From Hyperoodon ampullatus (taxonomy: Eukaryota > Chordata > Mammalia > Artiodactyla > Ziphiidae): a DNA stretch of 64,000 bases. Location of the stretch: assembly GCA_949752795.1 (NCBI GenBank), contig OX457071.1, forward strand, positions 77,093,983-77,157,982. The letters run 5' to 3'. This document shows, piece after piece, positions 10,203 to 25,200 of this stretch (position 1 is the stretch's first letter; each line of letters begins with the position of its first letter). Below the pieces are notes generated by a model that worked only from the letters and a program-made list of their open reading frames with translations, was not told the origin of the DNA and made no database searches. A program made the translations under genes and the position numbers.

Positions 10203-13200
10203 GTGAGTGAGCCGCGTGAGGGACGCTGGCGCGCGCACTGGCCGACCGACAGGCGGCTGACTGTGAGGAGCCCTCCCGGGGGAGGCGGCGGCGCCCTTCG
10301 CCCCAGGCACCCCCGGGCCCGCCCAGCGCTGCGCGCAGCCTCTGCCCCACCAGGGACGCGAGGCGGAGAAACAGCCGCACTTAGAAACCCTAATCGAGCC
10401 GGCAGGCTGGGCTCGCGATGCACGCGCTCATTTACACACGACGAGCTTTCAAGTGCACGTAGTGGGGGCTTATCAAGAATAATACGACCAAGAGAAGATG
10501 AAACGTTTCTTCTAACAGCAGCCGCTCAGCCCTGTTCTTGACATGTAGAGTGACTTTAGTCTCACCCAGATGGTCCACAGTTGCAGTGTCAGTATTTTTC
10601 CCAACAAACCGTAGTGCCAAAACGAAAGCTAATACGCAGTACTGCTTTTTAAAATATAGGTAAAGCAAAATTCTCCACCACTAACGTTTGTATTAAGAGA
10701 CTTTTTGAAGTTGTTGCAAGAGTAGTGCAGATTTTGAGATTATTTTGTGCGTCATAACTGTAATCCGCCTTAAAATATCGCACCCTGCAGACGCAGACTC
10801 ATTTTCCTTTAACTATATTATAAGTTTTCCAGCCATTTAAAAATGTTTATGCTTGTGCCTGTGAAAGCAATATTATGTGCACGGCAAAAAAATTTGAGGT
10901 AACAGAGAAGTAGAAAGAAGAAAATAAGTCTTTGCTATAACTTCATCGTCAGAAGACACAGTTATTAATAGTTCAGTAGCTTTTCTACCATCCTTAATTT
11001 TAGCGTTGCCTTGACTTTGTTTACGTAGTTGAGACAACGCTATAAGACACAAAACTGTATTAATGGTTTTGGATTTTTTAGACATAGCTGAATAGTTTTC
11101 CATAAAGCTTGTGCTAATTTACCTCCTTACCAATCTATTGCCTGGTTACACACATTCTTTCTTTTCTTTTGGTTTTACAAGAAAAAGCTGGAATAATTTT
11201 TTCAGTTCCTGGCCTGCATGTATTACAGAAAATATGGAATTGTGATAATTAGAGAAAATGAACATCCCCTAAATTCGCCTTCTATGATCAGTTATGAATC
11301 TCATAAAATTCACCATGTTAAAGGATACAATTCAGTGGTTTTCAGTATCTTCACAGAGGTGTGCAACCATCATCACACCGAGTTTAGATTTTCATAAGCC
11401 CCCGAAACAAACCCCGGTCACTGTTGACAGCCACTGCCCGGAATCTTGCTCCCACCTACCGCACTGCTTTATGCGGCCGCTGATCTGCTTTCTGTCTCTC
11501 CAGATCTGCCTATTCCGGACATCTCCTATAAATGGAATTGTACAATCTGTAGTCTTTTGTGACTGACATTTCACTTAGCGAAGTGTTGCAAGGTTCATCC
11601 CTGTCATGGTAGCATGTATCAGTATTTCATTACATTTTATTGCTGAATAATATTTCATTGTATGGATTTACCACATTTTGTTTATCCATCAGTTGATGAA
11701 CATTTGGGTCGTTTCTACTTTGGTTATTATGACTAATGCTGTTGTAAACACTCGTGTGCCAACGCTTTATGTGAACATAATGTCTTCAGTCCTCTTTGGT
11801 ATGCATTTAGAAGTGGAATTGCTGTGTCATATGGTAAATCTGTGTTTTGCTTTTTGAGGAACGACCAAATTGTTTACCAAAGTGCACCACTGTACATTTC
11901 CACCAGCAATGAATGAGGGATGCAATTTCTCCACATCCTCATCAACATTTGTTATTGTCTGTCTTTTAATTATAGTCATTCTAGTGGTATGAAATACAAT
12001 ATCATTGTGTTGTTGATTTGCATTTTTCTAATGAAAACTGGTCAACTTTTTTTTTATGCAGCAGGTTCTTATTAGTTATCCATTTTATACATATTAGTGT
12101 ATATATGTCAATCCCAATCTCCCAATTCATCCCACCACCACCACAACCCACCCCCACTTTCCCCCCTTGGTGTCCATACGTTTGTTCTCTACATCTGCGT
12201 CTATTTCTGCCCTGCAAACCAGTTCATCTGTACCATTTTTCTAGATTACACATATATGCGTTAATATACGATAGTTGTTTTTCTCTTTCTGACTTACTTC
12301 ACTCTGTATGACAGTCTCTAGGTCCATCCACATCTCTACAAATGTGAAAATTGGTCAACTTTTAACAGGTGGAAGGAGATAGTCTTGAAAGGAGGCATAT
12401 TTTAGAAAAGAGAAATCTTTTTAAAAACGGCTTCTATGTTAGGTATATGACAAACTGATTAATAAGAAAGGTGATGGTACAGTGGGTAAAGGATGTCTTT
12501 TCAGTGCCAGGTCAATTGCACACTCATATGGAAAAAAAAGAATGGATCTTGATCCTTACCTCTTGCCATACACAAAAATCAATTCCTGATGGATTGTAGC
12601 TCTAAATGCAAAAGGCCAGGACTTCCCTGGTGGTGCAGTGGTTAAGAATCCACCTGCCAATGCAGGAGACACGGGTTCGAGCCCTGGTCCCAGAAAATCC
12701 TACATGCTGTGGAGCAACTAAGCCCAAGCACCGCAGCTCCTGAGCCCGCGTGGCACAACTACTGAAGCCCGCGTGCCTAGAGCCCATGCTCCACAACAAG
12801 AGAAGCCACTGCAATGAGAAGCCCGCACACCGCAATGAAGAGTAGCCCCTGCTCGCCGCAACTAGAGAAAGCCCGCGTGCAGCAACGAAGACCCAATGCA
12901 GCCAAAAATAAATAAATTAATTAATTTAATTTAATTAATGCAAAAGGCCAAACAATAAGGCTTTTAGAAGAAAACCAAAGGATTGTCACTGGCAAAGATT
13001 TTAAAAATAGGAACCAAAACGTGCTCACCATAAATGAAAAACAGCTAAGTAGGACTACATTCCCTCTTCCTTCCTCCAGTCCCTGATCTGAGTGCTGATT
13101 ACATAGGTATGTTCACTTTGAAAGTTCATCAAACTATATACTTATGATTTCTATACTTTTCTGTATGTATGTTATAGTTTAATAAAAATTTTAAAGAAAA

Positions 13201-14744
13201 GTCTTAACACTTTTCTTTGCAAATGACAGGATATAAATTATAAATAAGTACAAGGATTTTATAAATCTAAGTAACTATACTAAATTACATTTTCTTTCTT
13301 TTTCCTCCTTTTCCTTGTTATACTGTTTTCTTTCAATATTCATATTGAAGACTTTGAAGATTATCCAATGAGAGTTTTACATGACCTTCATTCAGAAGTC
13401 CGGACTCTAAAGGTATCAATCCTACAATATTAATTTATCATTTTTATGTGGTAATTTAAAAAAACTAACTAGACTTAGTCAAAAGTTAAAATGTACTTTC
13501 TTTCCTCATAAAAGGATGATGTCAATATTCTTCTTGATGAAGCAAGCTTGGAAAGTCAAGAAAGCATTGGTTTCATAAAGGCAACAAAAGTACTGATGAA
13601 AAAAAATTCAATGGATATCATGAAAATAAGAGAGTTTTTCCAGAAGTATGGATATAATCCACGTGCTAAGGAAAATTCAGGTGTGAATAACTTGCATTTT
13701 GTAGCATTTGTTTTAGCATTAAAGAAAGAAGTCAGCATGATTAAGACTACTATAGGCTTGGCCATTGTTTCTAGTTCTGACTCTGCCATTATGTGATAGT
13801 CCTTTGATCATGTATTCAGCAGTCACTGTGTTCTGGATGCAGTGCCGATCAGTGGTGCAACATAAAGACAGTTCTTGCTCTCCTTTGCAAATGCTGGATG
13901 AGAACCAACACAATGCTAGATGAAAGAAGGGTACAAGATAAATCTATGTGACTTGAGGATAGTTGGTTTCTGGTCAGCTCTGCCAGTAAACAGCTGAGAG
14001 ACCAACCTTAAGGCATGCTATTTCACTTTTCTCGTTCTCGGTTTCTTCTTCCATAGAATGAGAGATTTTGGGCTATATAAATTCTTAAAGTCCTTTTTAG
14101 TTCTAAAATTCTAATGAAGGGTAGGATAGCATGATGGTTTAGAATTTAGAGTCAAACTGCCTGAGTTCAAATCTCTAATTTCACCACTTACTAGCTGTAT
14201 TAATCTTTGACCAGTTACTTAACTTTGTACCTCACTTTCTCATCTATAAATGAGAGAATTTTTTTTGGTTTTGGCCGCGCCGCATGGCTTGCAGTATCTT
14301 AGTTCCCCGACCAGGAACTGAGCCCAGGAACTGAGCCCAGGACCACGGCAGTGAAAGCACCGAGTCCTAACCACTGGACCACCAGGGAAGTCCTATAAAG
14401 TAGATATGTTTAATAGTATCTACCTCTGGGGCTCTATAAGGATTAAATGAGATAAAATTTGCTTAGAACAGTACCTCGTATGCTAATCACCCATTGTTAA
14501 CTATTATTATTATTATACCCATAATTGTGAGTAACTAATTTCAATGTGCTTCAGTGTCTTCATTTCTGTTATGAGAGTCTTTGTACATAAATAAAACATT
14601 AATTAGATTCAACAAATATGTATATATCGAGGATATATATGAAGGTGTATTAAATAATCCGCATGGTATAATGGAAAGAGTTCAGTTGACTTTGGTGTGG
14701 ACAGGTTGACTTTGGTTACTCAGAAACTGGTTCCACCAGTTACT

Positions 14745-14775
<31 letters not shown>

Positions 14776-17700
14776 ACCTTGGATAATTTCTCTAAATTGC
14801 TTTTCCTCACTAGTGAACTAGAGGTGCTAATACCTTCCTAAGAGGTAGTAATAATGGTGATAACTTTATTTTATTAAACTCATCAGTGACAGCCTTGTAA
14901 TAAATTCAACAATAGGTTTTTTGGTAGTTCTTATAACATTTCTCAAAATTAACAGAAAGCACAATGCCAAAACAGCTCTGAATCAGCAGCTCTTCCAAGG
15001 GCCAAAAGCCACAAAATCAAAATTTATTATAACTTTTTTTTTTAATGGTGCATCCTTCACATTTAACATGTCGTGGCTTATCATGCACAAAAAAACAATA
15101 TCCTATCCTAGTTCATTTCGGTTGCCAATCAAAACAAGGAAAGTAATATCTTCATAGAAAAAGTGTGTACCTCCTTCAATCCCTCACTTCCTTCAATCTG
15201 TAATGACTCCTAAAAAATAAAAAAGTATAAGTATTTTCTTTTTAATATTTATTTATTTATTTATTTATTTATTTATTTGGCTGCGTTGGTCTTAGTTGCA
15301 GCGTGTGGGATCTAGCTTCCTGACCAGGGATCAAACCCGGGCCCCCTGCACTGGGAGCACAGAGTCTTAGCCACTGGACCAACCAGGGAAGTCCCTTCCC
15401 GGTATTTTCTTAAAAAGGATGCAACAAACAGGAAATTTTCGAAAATTTTATTTCCCATTTCTTTCAATAAATATGTGTGTTTGTTACAATTAATATTTCA
15501 TTTAGCAACCAAATGTTATCTGTTCAAAATCATCTAAAACAAATCTCTTTATTAACTGCCTCCGAATGCTTAAACATATGGCAGCATTTAGAATCAAAAG
15601 ATGTGGGTTCAGATCTTGGTTCTTTAAATTCTATCAGCTGAATGTTCTCCAGAATGTTGTTAAGTACCTTAATTTTTTAAATGAGGAAAAAATATTCAAA
15701 GATTTTTTTGTGTTTGGAGCAGTTAATATGAAAATTAAATGGAGTAAAAATTAAATATAAAAATGCTTATCCCGGGCTTGCCTGGTGGCGCAGTGGTTGA
15801 AAGTCCGCCTGCCGATGCAGGGGACACGGGTTCATGCCCCGGTCCGGGAGGATCCCACATGCCGCGGAGCGGCTGGGCCCGTGAGCCATGGCCGCTGAGC
15901 CTGCACGTCCGGAGCCTGTGCTCCGCAGCGGGAGAGGCCACGGCAGTGAGAGGCCCGCATACCGCAAAAAAAAATTGCCTATCCCATCGCAGATTCTAAA
16001 TACATTTTAGTTTCTCTTCCTTCATCTCACCCTCTCCTCTGTCTCTTCTTTCTATCAGCCCTTTCCAATTACTGGTTAATTTTCCTTCTCTACTTCATAC
16101 TACATTTCTTTAATACACATTTTATATTTGTCATTCTGCATTTTCTTCCACCATTCCATTCTCTACTTTATACCTTTATACCTTGCTGTCTCACTGTCTC
16201 ACCGAAGCCCTATCATTTGTTAAATTAATCTCTGCCCAAATCCTGACCAAATCCACTTACCTTCTTTCTACGTATCCTCTTTCACTTTCTGTTGTCTCTC
16301 ACACCAAAAACGTATTTCTCCTTCTTGAACTCTTTCTTGGCATTGTAAGTGCTATCCTGGATCCAACCTAAGTTCCACACCAAACTTATTAACCAGTGGT
16401 ATACCCAGGAAATGGCAGAGGACTGTGGGAAAAAGTATAGTTGTTAGTAAAGTTATTTAGTCTGAAATGTACAGTGTAGTGGTTAAGCATATGGGGGTCT
16501 GGAGTCAGATGTAACCTATTAAAGATTGAGAAACTACTTGTCTCACTAATTTCTCCTCTGATTTCTCTCAACTAGGTTTTTGATACAGGTGTTCCAGACT
16601 GACTTAGGTTAAAAATTTATATTTGTGTAACAGTCTTTCCTTTTTACCTTAGGCCATCTGTAAGTTAGAAATCTAAAATAATATTATTTTACTTTGTGTT
16701 AAATCTAGATTGTAGTTAACTCCACACTGTAATTAAATGTCATTACATGATAAGATGGTTTCATAATATGTTAAGAAAGACTGGTAAATCACATTAACTG
16801 AGAAAGTAAGGAAATTACACTTTTATTTGTGGGTATTGTTTTTTCATCTTTTAACATTTTAGTTTACTCTCCTTCTCTTATGTATCCCCTAGATGAGATA
16901 TGGGTGGACAAGGCGGTACATGTCAGAAATTTAAGGGGACAATTGAAATAAAACCTTAGAAAATAAGGAGAGAGTCAGGGCCTTTGCTGATTTGGGACAT
17001 TTCAAATGGAGCTGTTTTATGTGGTTTTAGTATATGACTAAACATCTAGTCTGATGTTTGACCAGAATATGACCTTGATTTTTCCTCCCAGTGGATGAGC
17101 AAGAAGTCATTGACTCTAAACCAGAGTCCAATAAACAGGAAAATCCTGAGAAGCCTGATGAGAAGGGTGATTTGTCGGATTCTGCTCCTCCAAGCAGTTC
17201 TGTTTCTGAGAAGCCTCCACGTAGTCCACAACTTTCCGATTTTGGACTTGAGCGGTACATCATATCCCAAGTGCTGCCAAACCCTCCCCAGGCAGTAAAC
17301 AACGAGAAGGAAGAGCCAAAAATTTTAACTCCGTTTTCCAAATGGCCACTAGTAAAAACTCCCAGATGTGCACTAAAGATGGATGATTTTGAGTGTGTGA
17401 CTCCTAAATTAGAACACTTTGGTATCTCTGAATATACTGTGTGTTTAAATGAAGATTATACAATGGGACTTAAAAATGTGAAGAATAACAGGTAAGCAGC
17501 TTTCTTAAAAGGAGCATTTTATCTAACTTCCTAAATCTTTTGTATTTATTGATTTTTTTTCCCCTAGAAGAAATATGTTTCAGACAGTATCTTTCCTTCA
17601 GAGATTTTCAGATACTTCATATTTCAAACTTCTCTGAATCACCAATTCCATCAGTGAAGTGTGAGCTATTAGTTTCCTCAGGTTATAAGATATAGAAGGA

Positions 17701-19216
17701 ATGGTAAGAGCCTGAAAACAGATGGTATATGGTAGGATAGAGAAGAAGGGAGAAAATAAAAGTAAAATTATTAAAAACTTATGACCCAGGCTTCCCTGGT
17801 GGCGCAGTGTTTGAGAGTCCACCTGCCGATGCAGGGGACACGAGTTCATGCCCCAGTCCAGGAAGATCCCACATGCCGCAGAGAGGCTGGGCCCGTGAGC
17901 CATGGCCACTGAGCCTGCGCGTCCGGAGCCTGTGCTCCGCAATGGGAGAGGCCACAACGGTGAGAGGCCCGTGTACCGCAAAAAAGAAAAAACAAAAAAA
18001 CGTATGACTGACTTGGTATGGAGACTTGGGAACAGAAGAGGATCTTGGGTAAATCACAGATTTCTGTTTTGTTGCCTGAAGTGATGCTAGGGAACTAAAA
18101 TAGGAATATTTGCAGCTTGGGTTGCAGTAAAGCTGATGAGTTTCCTTACATGTTGGTTTTGAGGTGCTCTTAAGCTTAGGTATTTTAATATGAATTTGAA
18201 GCGCAGTGATGAATTCCATGCTAGACTAAAGAGATGGGGAGTGATTAGTATGGAAGTGGTAATTAATTAGTTACAATGAAAATGAAAATACCACATATCA
18301 CAGTACCACATATAAATCCATACCTTTAAGAACTATAGTTATTAAAGAAGGAAAATAAACATTCAACTCAAAGTGTCAGAAAAAAACCCCACAATTGTGG
18401 GGAAAAGTGAAGGGAGTAAACACTAAAGATAAAATGTCATTACAAAATATTTTCAGAAGGGTAAAACTGATACGTTGAAGAATTGGTTTTTATTTAAACA
18501 TTAATGCAAATGGCAAAATTAGGAACTATGGGCTATATTTTTTACTTTTCAAGCTATTAGAAATACTATAGGGTATAATACTATACATGTTAAAATCCCA
18601 ATTAAAATACTCATAAATTAGGGCTTCCCTGGTGGCGCAGTGGTTGAGAGTCCGCCTGCCGATGCAGGGGACGCGGGTTCGTGCCCCGGTCTGGGAAGAT
18701 CCCACATGCCGCAGAGCGGCTGGGCCCGTGAGCCATGGCCACTGAGCCTGCGCGTCCGGAGCCTGTGCTCCGCAACGGGAGAGGCCACAACGGTGAGAGG
18801 CCCACGTACTGCAAAAAAAAAAAAAAAAAAACTGATAAATTGTATTCTACAGAATAGTAAAACTATAATGCATAACTTCCACGTTAAGCTTATCCCAGGA
18901 ATGCAAAGATAGTTTAATATTTGGGAACTCATAAAATACACCATTTCTATGATTCAACAAGGAAAAAAAAAAAAGTAGAGGACTTAACCTGGTGGCGCAG
19001 TGGTTAAGAATCCGCCTGCCGGGCTTCCCTGGTGGCGCAGTGGTTCACCGTCTGCTTGCCGATGCAGAGGACGCGGGTTCGCGCCCCGGTCCGGGAGGAT
19101 CCCACATGCCGCGGAGCGGCTGGGCCGCTGAGCCTGAGTCATGGCCCCTGAGCCTGCACGTCCGGAGCCTGTTCTCCGCGGCGGGAGAGGCCACAGCAGT
19201 GAGAGGCCCGCATACC

Positions 19217-19254
<38 letters not shown>

Positions 19255-22200
19255 ATCCGCCTGCCAGTGCAGGGGACACGCGTTCGAGCCCTGGTCCGGG
19301 AAGATCCCACATGCCGCGGAGCAACTAAGCTCATGCATGCACCACCACTACTGAGCCCGTGAGCCACAACTACGGAAGCCTGTGCACCTAGAGCCCGTGC
19401 TCTACAACAAGAGAAGCCACCACAATGAGAAGCACATGCACCACAACGAAGAGTAGCCCCTGCTCGCCGCAACTGGAAAGGCCCGTGCGCAGCAACAAAG
19501 ACTCAACGCAGCCAAAAATAAAATTAATTAAAAACTAGGATAGTCTCAGTAGATTATCCTATTATTATTCCTCAGTAAGGAATTTTATGAAATTTGACAC
19601 CTGTTCTTCATTTAAACTGGTCAAATTCTAAGTGGAAAGATACTTCATTAACATAATAAACAATATAAATATCTAACTTAATAGTGAAGCTATCTGTTAC
19701 CACCATTAAACATTTTTTTTTAATGTCATTCTTGATGTTCTGGCCAATGTAATGAGATAGGAAACAGAAATAAGTATTACTCTAATGTATTTCTAGGCCA
19801 TGTTTTGTGCCTGGGCAACTCGAGAAAGTCACATCTAAAATTTATAGAAATAATAAAAGTTCAAGAAAGAAGCTGATATATTGATAAGATATATTTTATA
19901 TAGTTATAACTATTTAAAGTAATATGCTTTCCTATATTTTATTAATAACTAATTGGTAAATACAGGGGGGGAAATCATTCAGATATGAAACAGAAAGGTA
20001 AAATACTCATGCCAATTGTATGTGAAAGACCTATATGAATAAAACCATTAAATATTTCTGAGTTACATAAAGGGAAAATTAGGATGAAAAAATAGACCAT
20101 ATTCCTGAATAGAATGACTGAATATTATTAAGATGTTCAATCATATCAACTTAATTTATGGATATCATACAATTACAATAAAACCTCCTTGGGATTTTTT
20201 TTTAAGGTAGAAAGTGAGGGATATTTGACAGAATTTTTCTAAAATTATTTGGAAGAATAAAAAGTAAGGATAACTAAGAAAATAATGAAAAATAACAGTA
20301 ATGAGGGGACTTAACCTACTGGTTATTAAAATATATAAAGCTGCAGCAAGTACAGCAGTATAAAATTGTGACAGAATGGACCTATTGCAGGAACAGAATA
20401 GCCCAGAAACAGCCTCTAATTTACATAAGAACTTAATATATACTGAAGGTGTTTTTGAAGTAAAGATTATTCAGTAAATTATACTAGGACAGTTGGTTAA
20501 TTGAACCATCTTCTAGTATTCAGTGATATTCTTCTTTATAACTGTATTTCAGACATCTGGGTAATTGGCTAGAACTACCTTAAGATAGCAGGATCAGTCT
20601 TCTTAGTCTAAAAAAAATGTTCTTAATCTCTATCTGTATACTGGTATAAAATTCCACTTTATGATTTTTGAAGCCATGAGCTATACAATTCCTATGTTTG
20701 AACTAATGAGTTGAACTCATAGCTTTCCTTTAAGTCAGAGTTGTTTTTGATTTTTTTTTGGCCACACGGCATGTTGGATCCTAGTTCTCCGACCAGGGAT
20801 TGAACCTGTGCCCCTCTGTAGAGGAAGTGCAGAGTCCCAACCACTGGACCACCAGGGTTGTCCCTACGTTAAAAACTTTGAACCCACTTCTAAGTCAAAA
20901 CTGTCAATACAAAATGGTTCTTAACCTTTGTTTGAGGCATGGATATACATTTAAAAACAAAAAAACAATTTGTTCCGTGGGACTACTGTTCCATAAAACA
21001 TAACTGAATATTTGTCCAGACTTGATGGTATATAGTAAGATTAAATTTTTTTCCAGAGGTTAAATATTCACTTTTTTTTTTACCTTATTATTTCCTTATG
21101 AATCATGCCAGTAAGGGGGCCATAGAAACAGAACCAGTGACCAACAATAATATCTTTGCCACTCCTGGCCCCATAACCCAGCCATTGGAAAAAAATGGTA
21201 AGTGTGAAAATCAAGTTACTTCTCAGCTGTACTCTTTTCAGACTATCTTTGTACAAAAAAAAGTTTCTATCACCTTAGACATTCTAACAGCCTTCTGCAT
21301 CTTTTCAGTTCATAATACTGAATTATAGGAAGTGCCATTGCATTCAGGTTCAGCATGATTTCATACAAGAGAAATATAATTTTCTGGAATGCTTTTCATA
21401 CTCTTCCTGATTGTATTCAGTATTTTTCAGCTTGTTTGTTTGTTTTTAACACTTTAACTTAAAACATATAAATATATATTCATTCACCAATCTTTTTTTT
21501 TTTTTGCGGTATGCGGGCCTCTCACTGCTGTGGCCTCTCCCGTTGCGAAGCACAGGCTCCGGACGCACAGGCTCAGCGGCCATGGCTCACGGGCCCAGCC
21601 GCTCCACAGCTTGTGGGATCTTTCCAGACCGGGGCACGAACCCGCGTCCCCTGCATCGGCAGGCGGACTCTCAACCACTGCACCACCAGGGAAGCCCCAT
21701 TCACCAATCTTTTGATGTAGAGCCAATAATACCTTTTTTTGTTTTAGTTTAGCTTCAGCCTATTGATTAGATTTCTACATTATCTTCTTTATGTAAACCA
21801 CTCCCAGAATACATCAGCTACCGTTTCAAATTTTGGGTTTTTTTAATAGTACAAAAACTTAAAATCATATTCATGTAGTGTTTTCATATTTGTCCCAGCA
21901 AACATGAAAACACTGGTTTTCACATAATATAAAATGAAAAATCCTAGAGTTTTATGATTTCTCTGAATAATTATTTATAATCATCTGGTCTATACCAAAT
22001 TTATTGGAAAATTTTTTAAAGTAACTTGTCTATCAGGTCTTTCCAAAGTTTTGGACATGTTTTCAGAAAAATTCTTTTTTTGTGCTATTTGCACTGACTT
22101 GTTATTAAATTAACAAATATTGCTGACATAAACAGGTTAGAAAAAATACAACTGGGGGCTTCCCTGGTGGTGCAGTGGTTGGGAGTTCGCCTGACAATGC

Positions 22201-25200
22201 AGGGGACACGGGTTCGAGCCCTGGACCGGGAGGATCCTACATGCCGCAGGGCAACTGGGCCCGTGTGCCACAACTGGTGAGTGCGCGCTCTGGAGCTCGC
22301 AAGCCACAACTACTGGGGCCCGCATGCCTGGAGCCCATGCTCTGCAACAGGAGAGGCCACCACAGTGAGAGGCCTGTGCACCACAGGGAGGAGTGGCCCC
22401 TGCTCGTCACAACTGGAGAGGGCCCATACACAGCAACGAAGACCCAAAGCAGCCAAAAATAAAAATAAATGAATTAAAAAAAAAAAATACAACTGACTCA
22501 TAGTAAGCTGAGCTCAACTTATAAGAGCATGATTATATTGAATAGAGGCCTTTTTTTTAGAAAGAATGAACCACTACCTCCTTCACATCATACTCAGAAA
22601 TCAATTCCCAATGGACTATAAACTTTTTAGAAAATGATAAAGGAGAATATCTTTAGGCCTTCTGAAATGGGATGGATTTTCTAAAGAATAGCTTACCAAC
22701 TAATATCCTTTAATATACCATCAGCAGTATATTTCATGGAAGGAACAGAATGCTTACGTTTACCCATTAGTAATTTGGTTAAGTGGAGGCTTGTTAGAGT
22801 TTCTACTGTATTTAGTTTGCCCCTATTTTTATGGCACGAAATTGTGATTACAGCTTTTATAGTCTCTACTTACTAAAATTTAGTAATTTGTTTACCATTG
22901 CTTCTTTTATCCCACTCATTCCTTCTGGGTTTAGATTTCCCTTTTTTTGTGTCACTCATTCTTTTTTTTCCCCCCCTGTGCTATCATTTATGTTATTTAC
23001 TTATTTTAAAATTTTTATTGAAGTATAGTTTATTTACAATGTCGTTGCTCATTCTTGAATGATAATTTAGCTGGATATAGACGACTAGATTGACAGCTTA
23101 TTTTTCTTGAACGTTTTAAAGAAAGTATTCCATTGTGACCTGGTGAGCTGCTGGTGAGCAGAGTGCTATTGGTCTGATTAGCTTTCTTTTGTGGAAAATC
23201 TGTCTTTTTTCCCTGGTAGTCTATAAGATTTTTATATTATGTTTAGAATTTAGTATGATTTTTCTTTTTTTTTTAACATCTTTATTGGAGTATACTTGCT
23301 TTACAATGGTGTGTTAGTTTCTGCTTTATAACAAGTGAGTCAGCTATACATACACACATATCCCCATATCTCTTCCCTCTTGTGTCTCCCTCACTCCCAC
23401 CCTCCCTATCCCACCCCTCTAGGTGGTCACAAAACACCGAGCTGATCTCCTTGTGCTATGCGGCTGCTTCCCACTAGCTATCTATTTTACATTTGGTAGT
23501 GTATATATGTACATGCCACTCTCGCACTTCGTCCCAGCTTACCCTTCCCACTCCCCGTGTCCTCAAGTCCATTCTCTACTAGGTCTGCGTCTTTATTCCC
23601 ATCCTGCCCCTAGATTCTTCATGACTTTTTTTTTTTTTATTTTTAGATTCCATATATATGTGTTAGCATACAGTATTTGTTTTTCTCTTTCTGACTTACT
23701 TTACTCTGTATGACAGACTCTAGGTCAATCCACCTCACTACAAATAACTCAATTTCGTTTCTTTTTATGGCTGAGTAATATTCCATAGTATATATGTGCC
23801 ACATGTTCTTTATCCATTCATCTATCAGTGGACACTTAGGTTTCTTCCATGTCCTGGCTATTGTAAACAGAGCTTCAGTGAACATTGTGGTACATGACTC
23901 TTTTTGAATTATGGTTTTCTCAGGGTATATATATGCCCAGTAGTAAGACTGCTGGGTTGTATGGTAGTTCTATTTTTAGTTTTTTAAGGAACCTCCATAC
24001 TGTTCTCCATAGTGGCTTTATCAATTTACATTCCCACCAACAGTGCAAGAGGGTTCCCGCCTCTCCACACCCTTTCCAGCATTTACTGTTTGTAGATTTT
24101 TTGATGATGGCCATTCTGACTGGTTTGAGATGATATCTCATTGTAGTTTTGATTTGCATTTCTCTAATGATTAATGATGTTGAGTATTCTTTCATGTGTT
24201 TGTTGGCAATCTGTATATCTTCTTTGGAGAAATGTCTATTTAGGTCTTCTGCCCATTTTTGGATTGGGTTGTTTGTTTTTTTGATATTGAGCTGCATGAG
24301 CTGCTTGTAAATTTTGGAGATTAATCCTTTGTCAGTTGCTTCATTTGCAAATATTTTCTCCCATTCTAAGGGTTGTCTTTTCGCCTTGTTTATGGTTTCC
24401 TTTGCTGTACAAAAGCTTTTAAGTTTCATTAGGTCCCATGTGTTTATTTTTGTCTTTATTTCCATTTCTCTAGGAGGTGGGTCAAAAAGGATCTTGCTGT
24501 GATTTATGTCATAGAGTTTTCTGCCTATGTTTTCCTCTAAGAGTTTGATCGTGTCTGGCCTACATTTAGGTCTTCAATCCATTTTGAGTTTATTTTTGTG
24601 TATGGTGTTAGGGAGTGTTCTAATTTCATTCTTTTACATGTAGCTGTCCAGTTTTCCCAGCACCACTTATTGAAGAGGCTGTCTTTTCTCCATTGTATAT
24701 TCCTGCCTCCTTTATCAAAAATAAGGTGACCACATGTGCGTGGGTTTATCTCTGGGCTTTGTATCCTGTTCCATTGATCTATATTTCTGTTTTGTGCCAG
24801 TACCATACTCTCTTGATTACTGTAGCTTTGTAGTATAGTCTGAAGTCAGGGAGCCTGATTCGTCCAGCTCCGTTTTTCTTTCTCAAGATTGCTTTGGCTA
24901 TTTGGGGTCTTTTGTGTTTCCATACAAATTGTGAAATTTTTTGTTCTAGTTCTGTGAAAAATGCCAGTGGTAGTTTGATAGGGATTGCATTGAATCTGTA
25001 GATTGCTTTGGGTAGTAGAGTCATTTTCACAATGTTGATTCTTGCAATCCAAGAACATGGTATATCTCTCCATCTATCTGTATCATCTTCAATTTCTTTC
25101 ATCAGTGTCTTATAATTTTCTGCATACAGGTCTTTTGTCTCCTTAGGTAGGTTTATTCCTAGGTATTTTCTTCTTTTTGTTGCAATGGTAAATGGAAGTG

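Larger units (their letters stand above)
9160..10430. other. CpG-rich island over MRPL57 and the SKA3 start
   Basis: GC and CpG content jump sharply compared with the AT-rich flanks. The region covers all of MRPL57, the shared promoter and SKA3 exon 1. It produces several long spurious open frames on both strands (for example 9139-10380 minus and 9243-10109 plus), which are shadows of GC-rich DNA. Confidence 0.9.
10203..13350 (+). other. SKA3 intron 1
   Basis: The intron is AT-rich past 10450. It holds two antisense L1-derived stretches (11280-12350) and one long-form SINE (12619-12936). I see no further exon. Confidence 0.8.
13681..17091 (+). other. SKA3 intron 3
   Basis: The intron holds MIR relics, a minimal SINE in one MIR, a TG run, a minimal and a short-form SINE. 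About 1 kb after 16000 is otherwise unremarkable pyrimidine-rich sequence. No exon is seen. Confidence 0.8.

Noticed and set aside
9139..10380. 413-codon open frame on the minus strand across the MRPL57-SKA3 promoter
   Set aside because: It overlaps MRPL57 in another frame and SKA3 exon 1 in antisense. It has low-complexity Arg/Ala/Gly content typical of CpG-rich DNA and no domain. It is a GC shadow.
15735..15999. Recurring open frames such as [18 protein letters not shown]... and [20 protein letters not shown] seen at many sites
   Set aside because: All coincide with SINE bodies on one or the other strand. The same peptide at dozens of loci shows a repeat, not a gene family.
18978..19535. 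CRISPR-like or tandem-repeat array suggested by repeated 'ccacaactactgagccc' units
   Set aside because: The repeats are internal modules of the long-form SINE, in a vertebrate genome, with no regular spacers.
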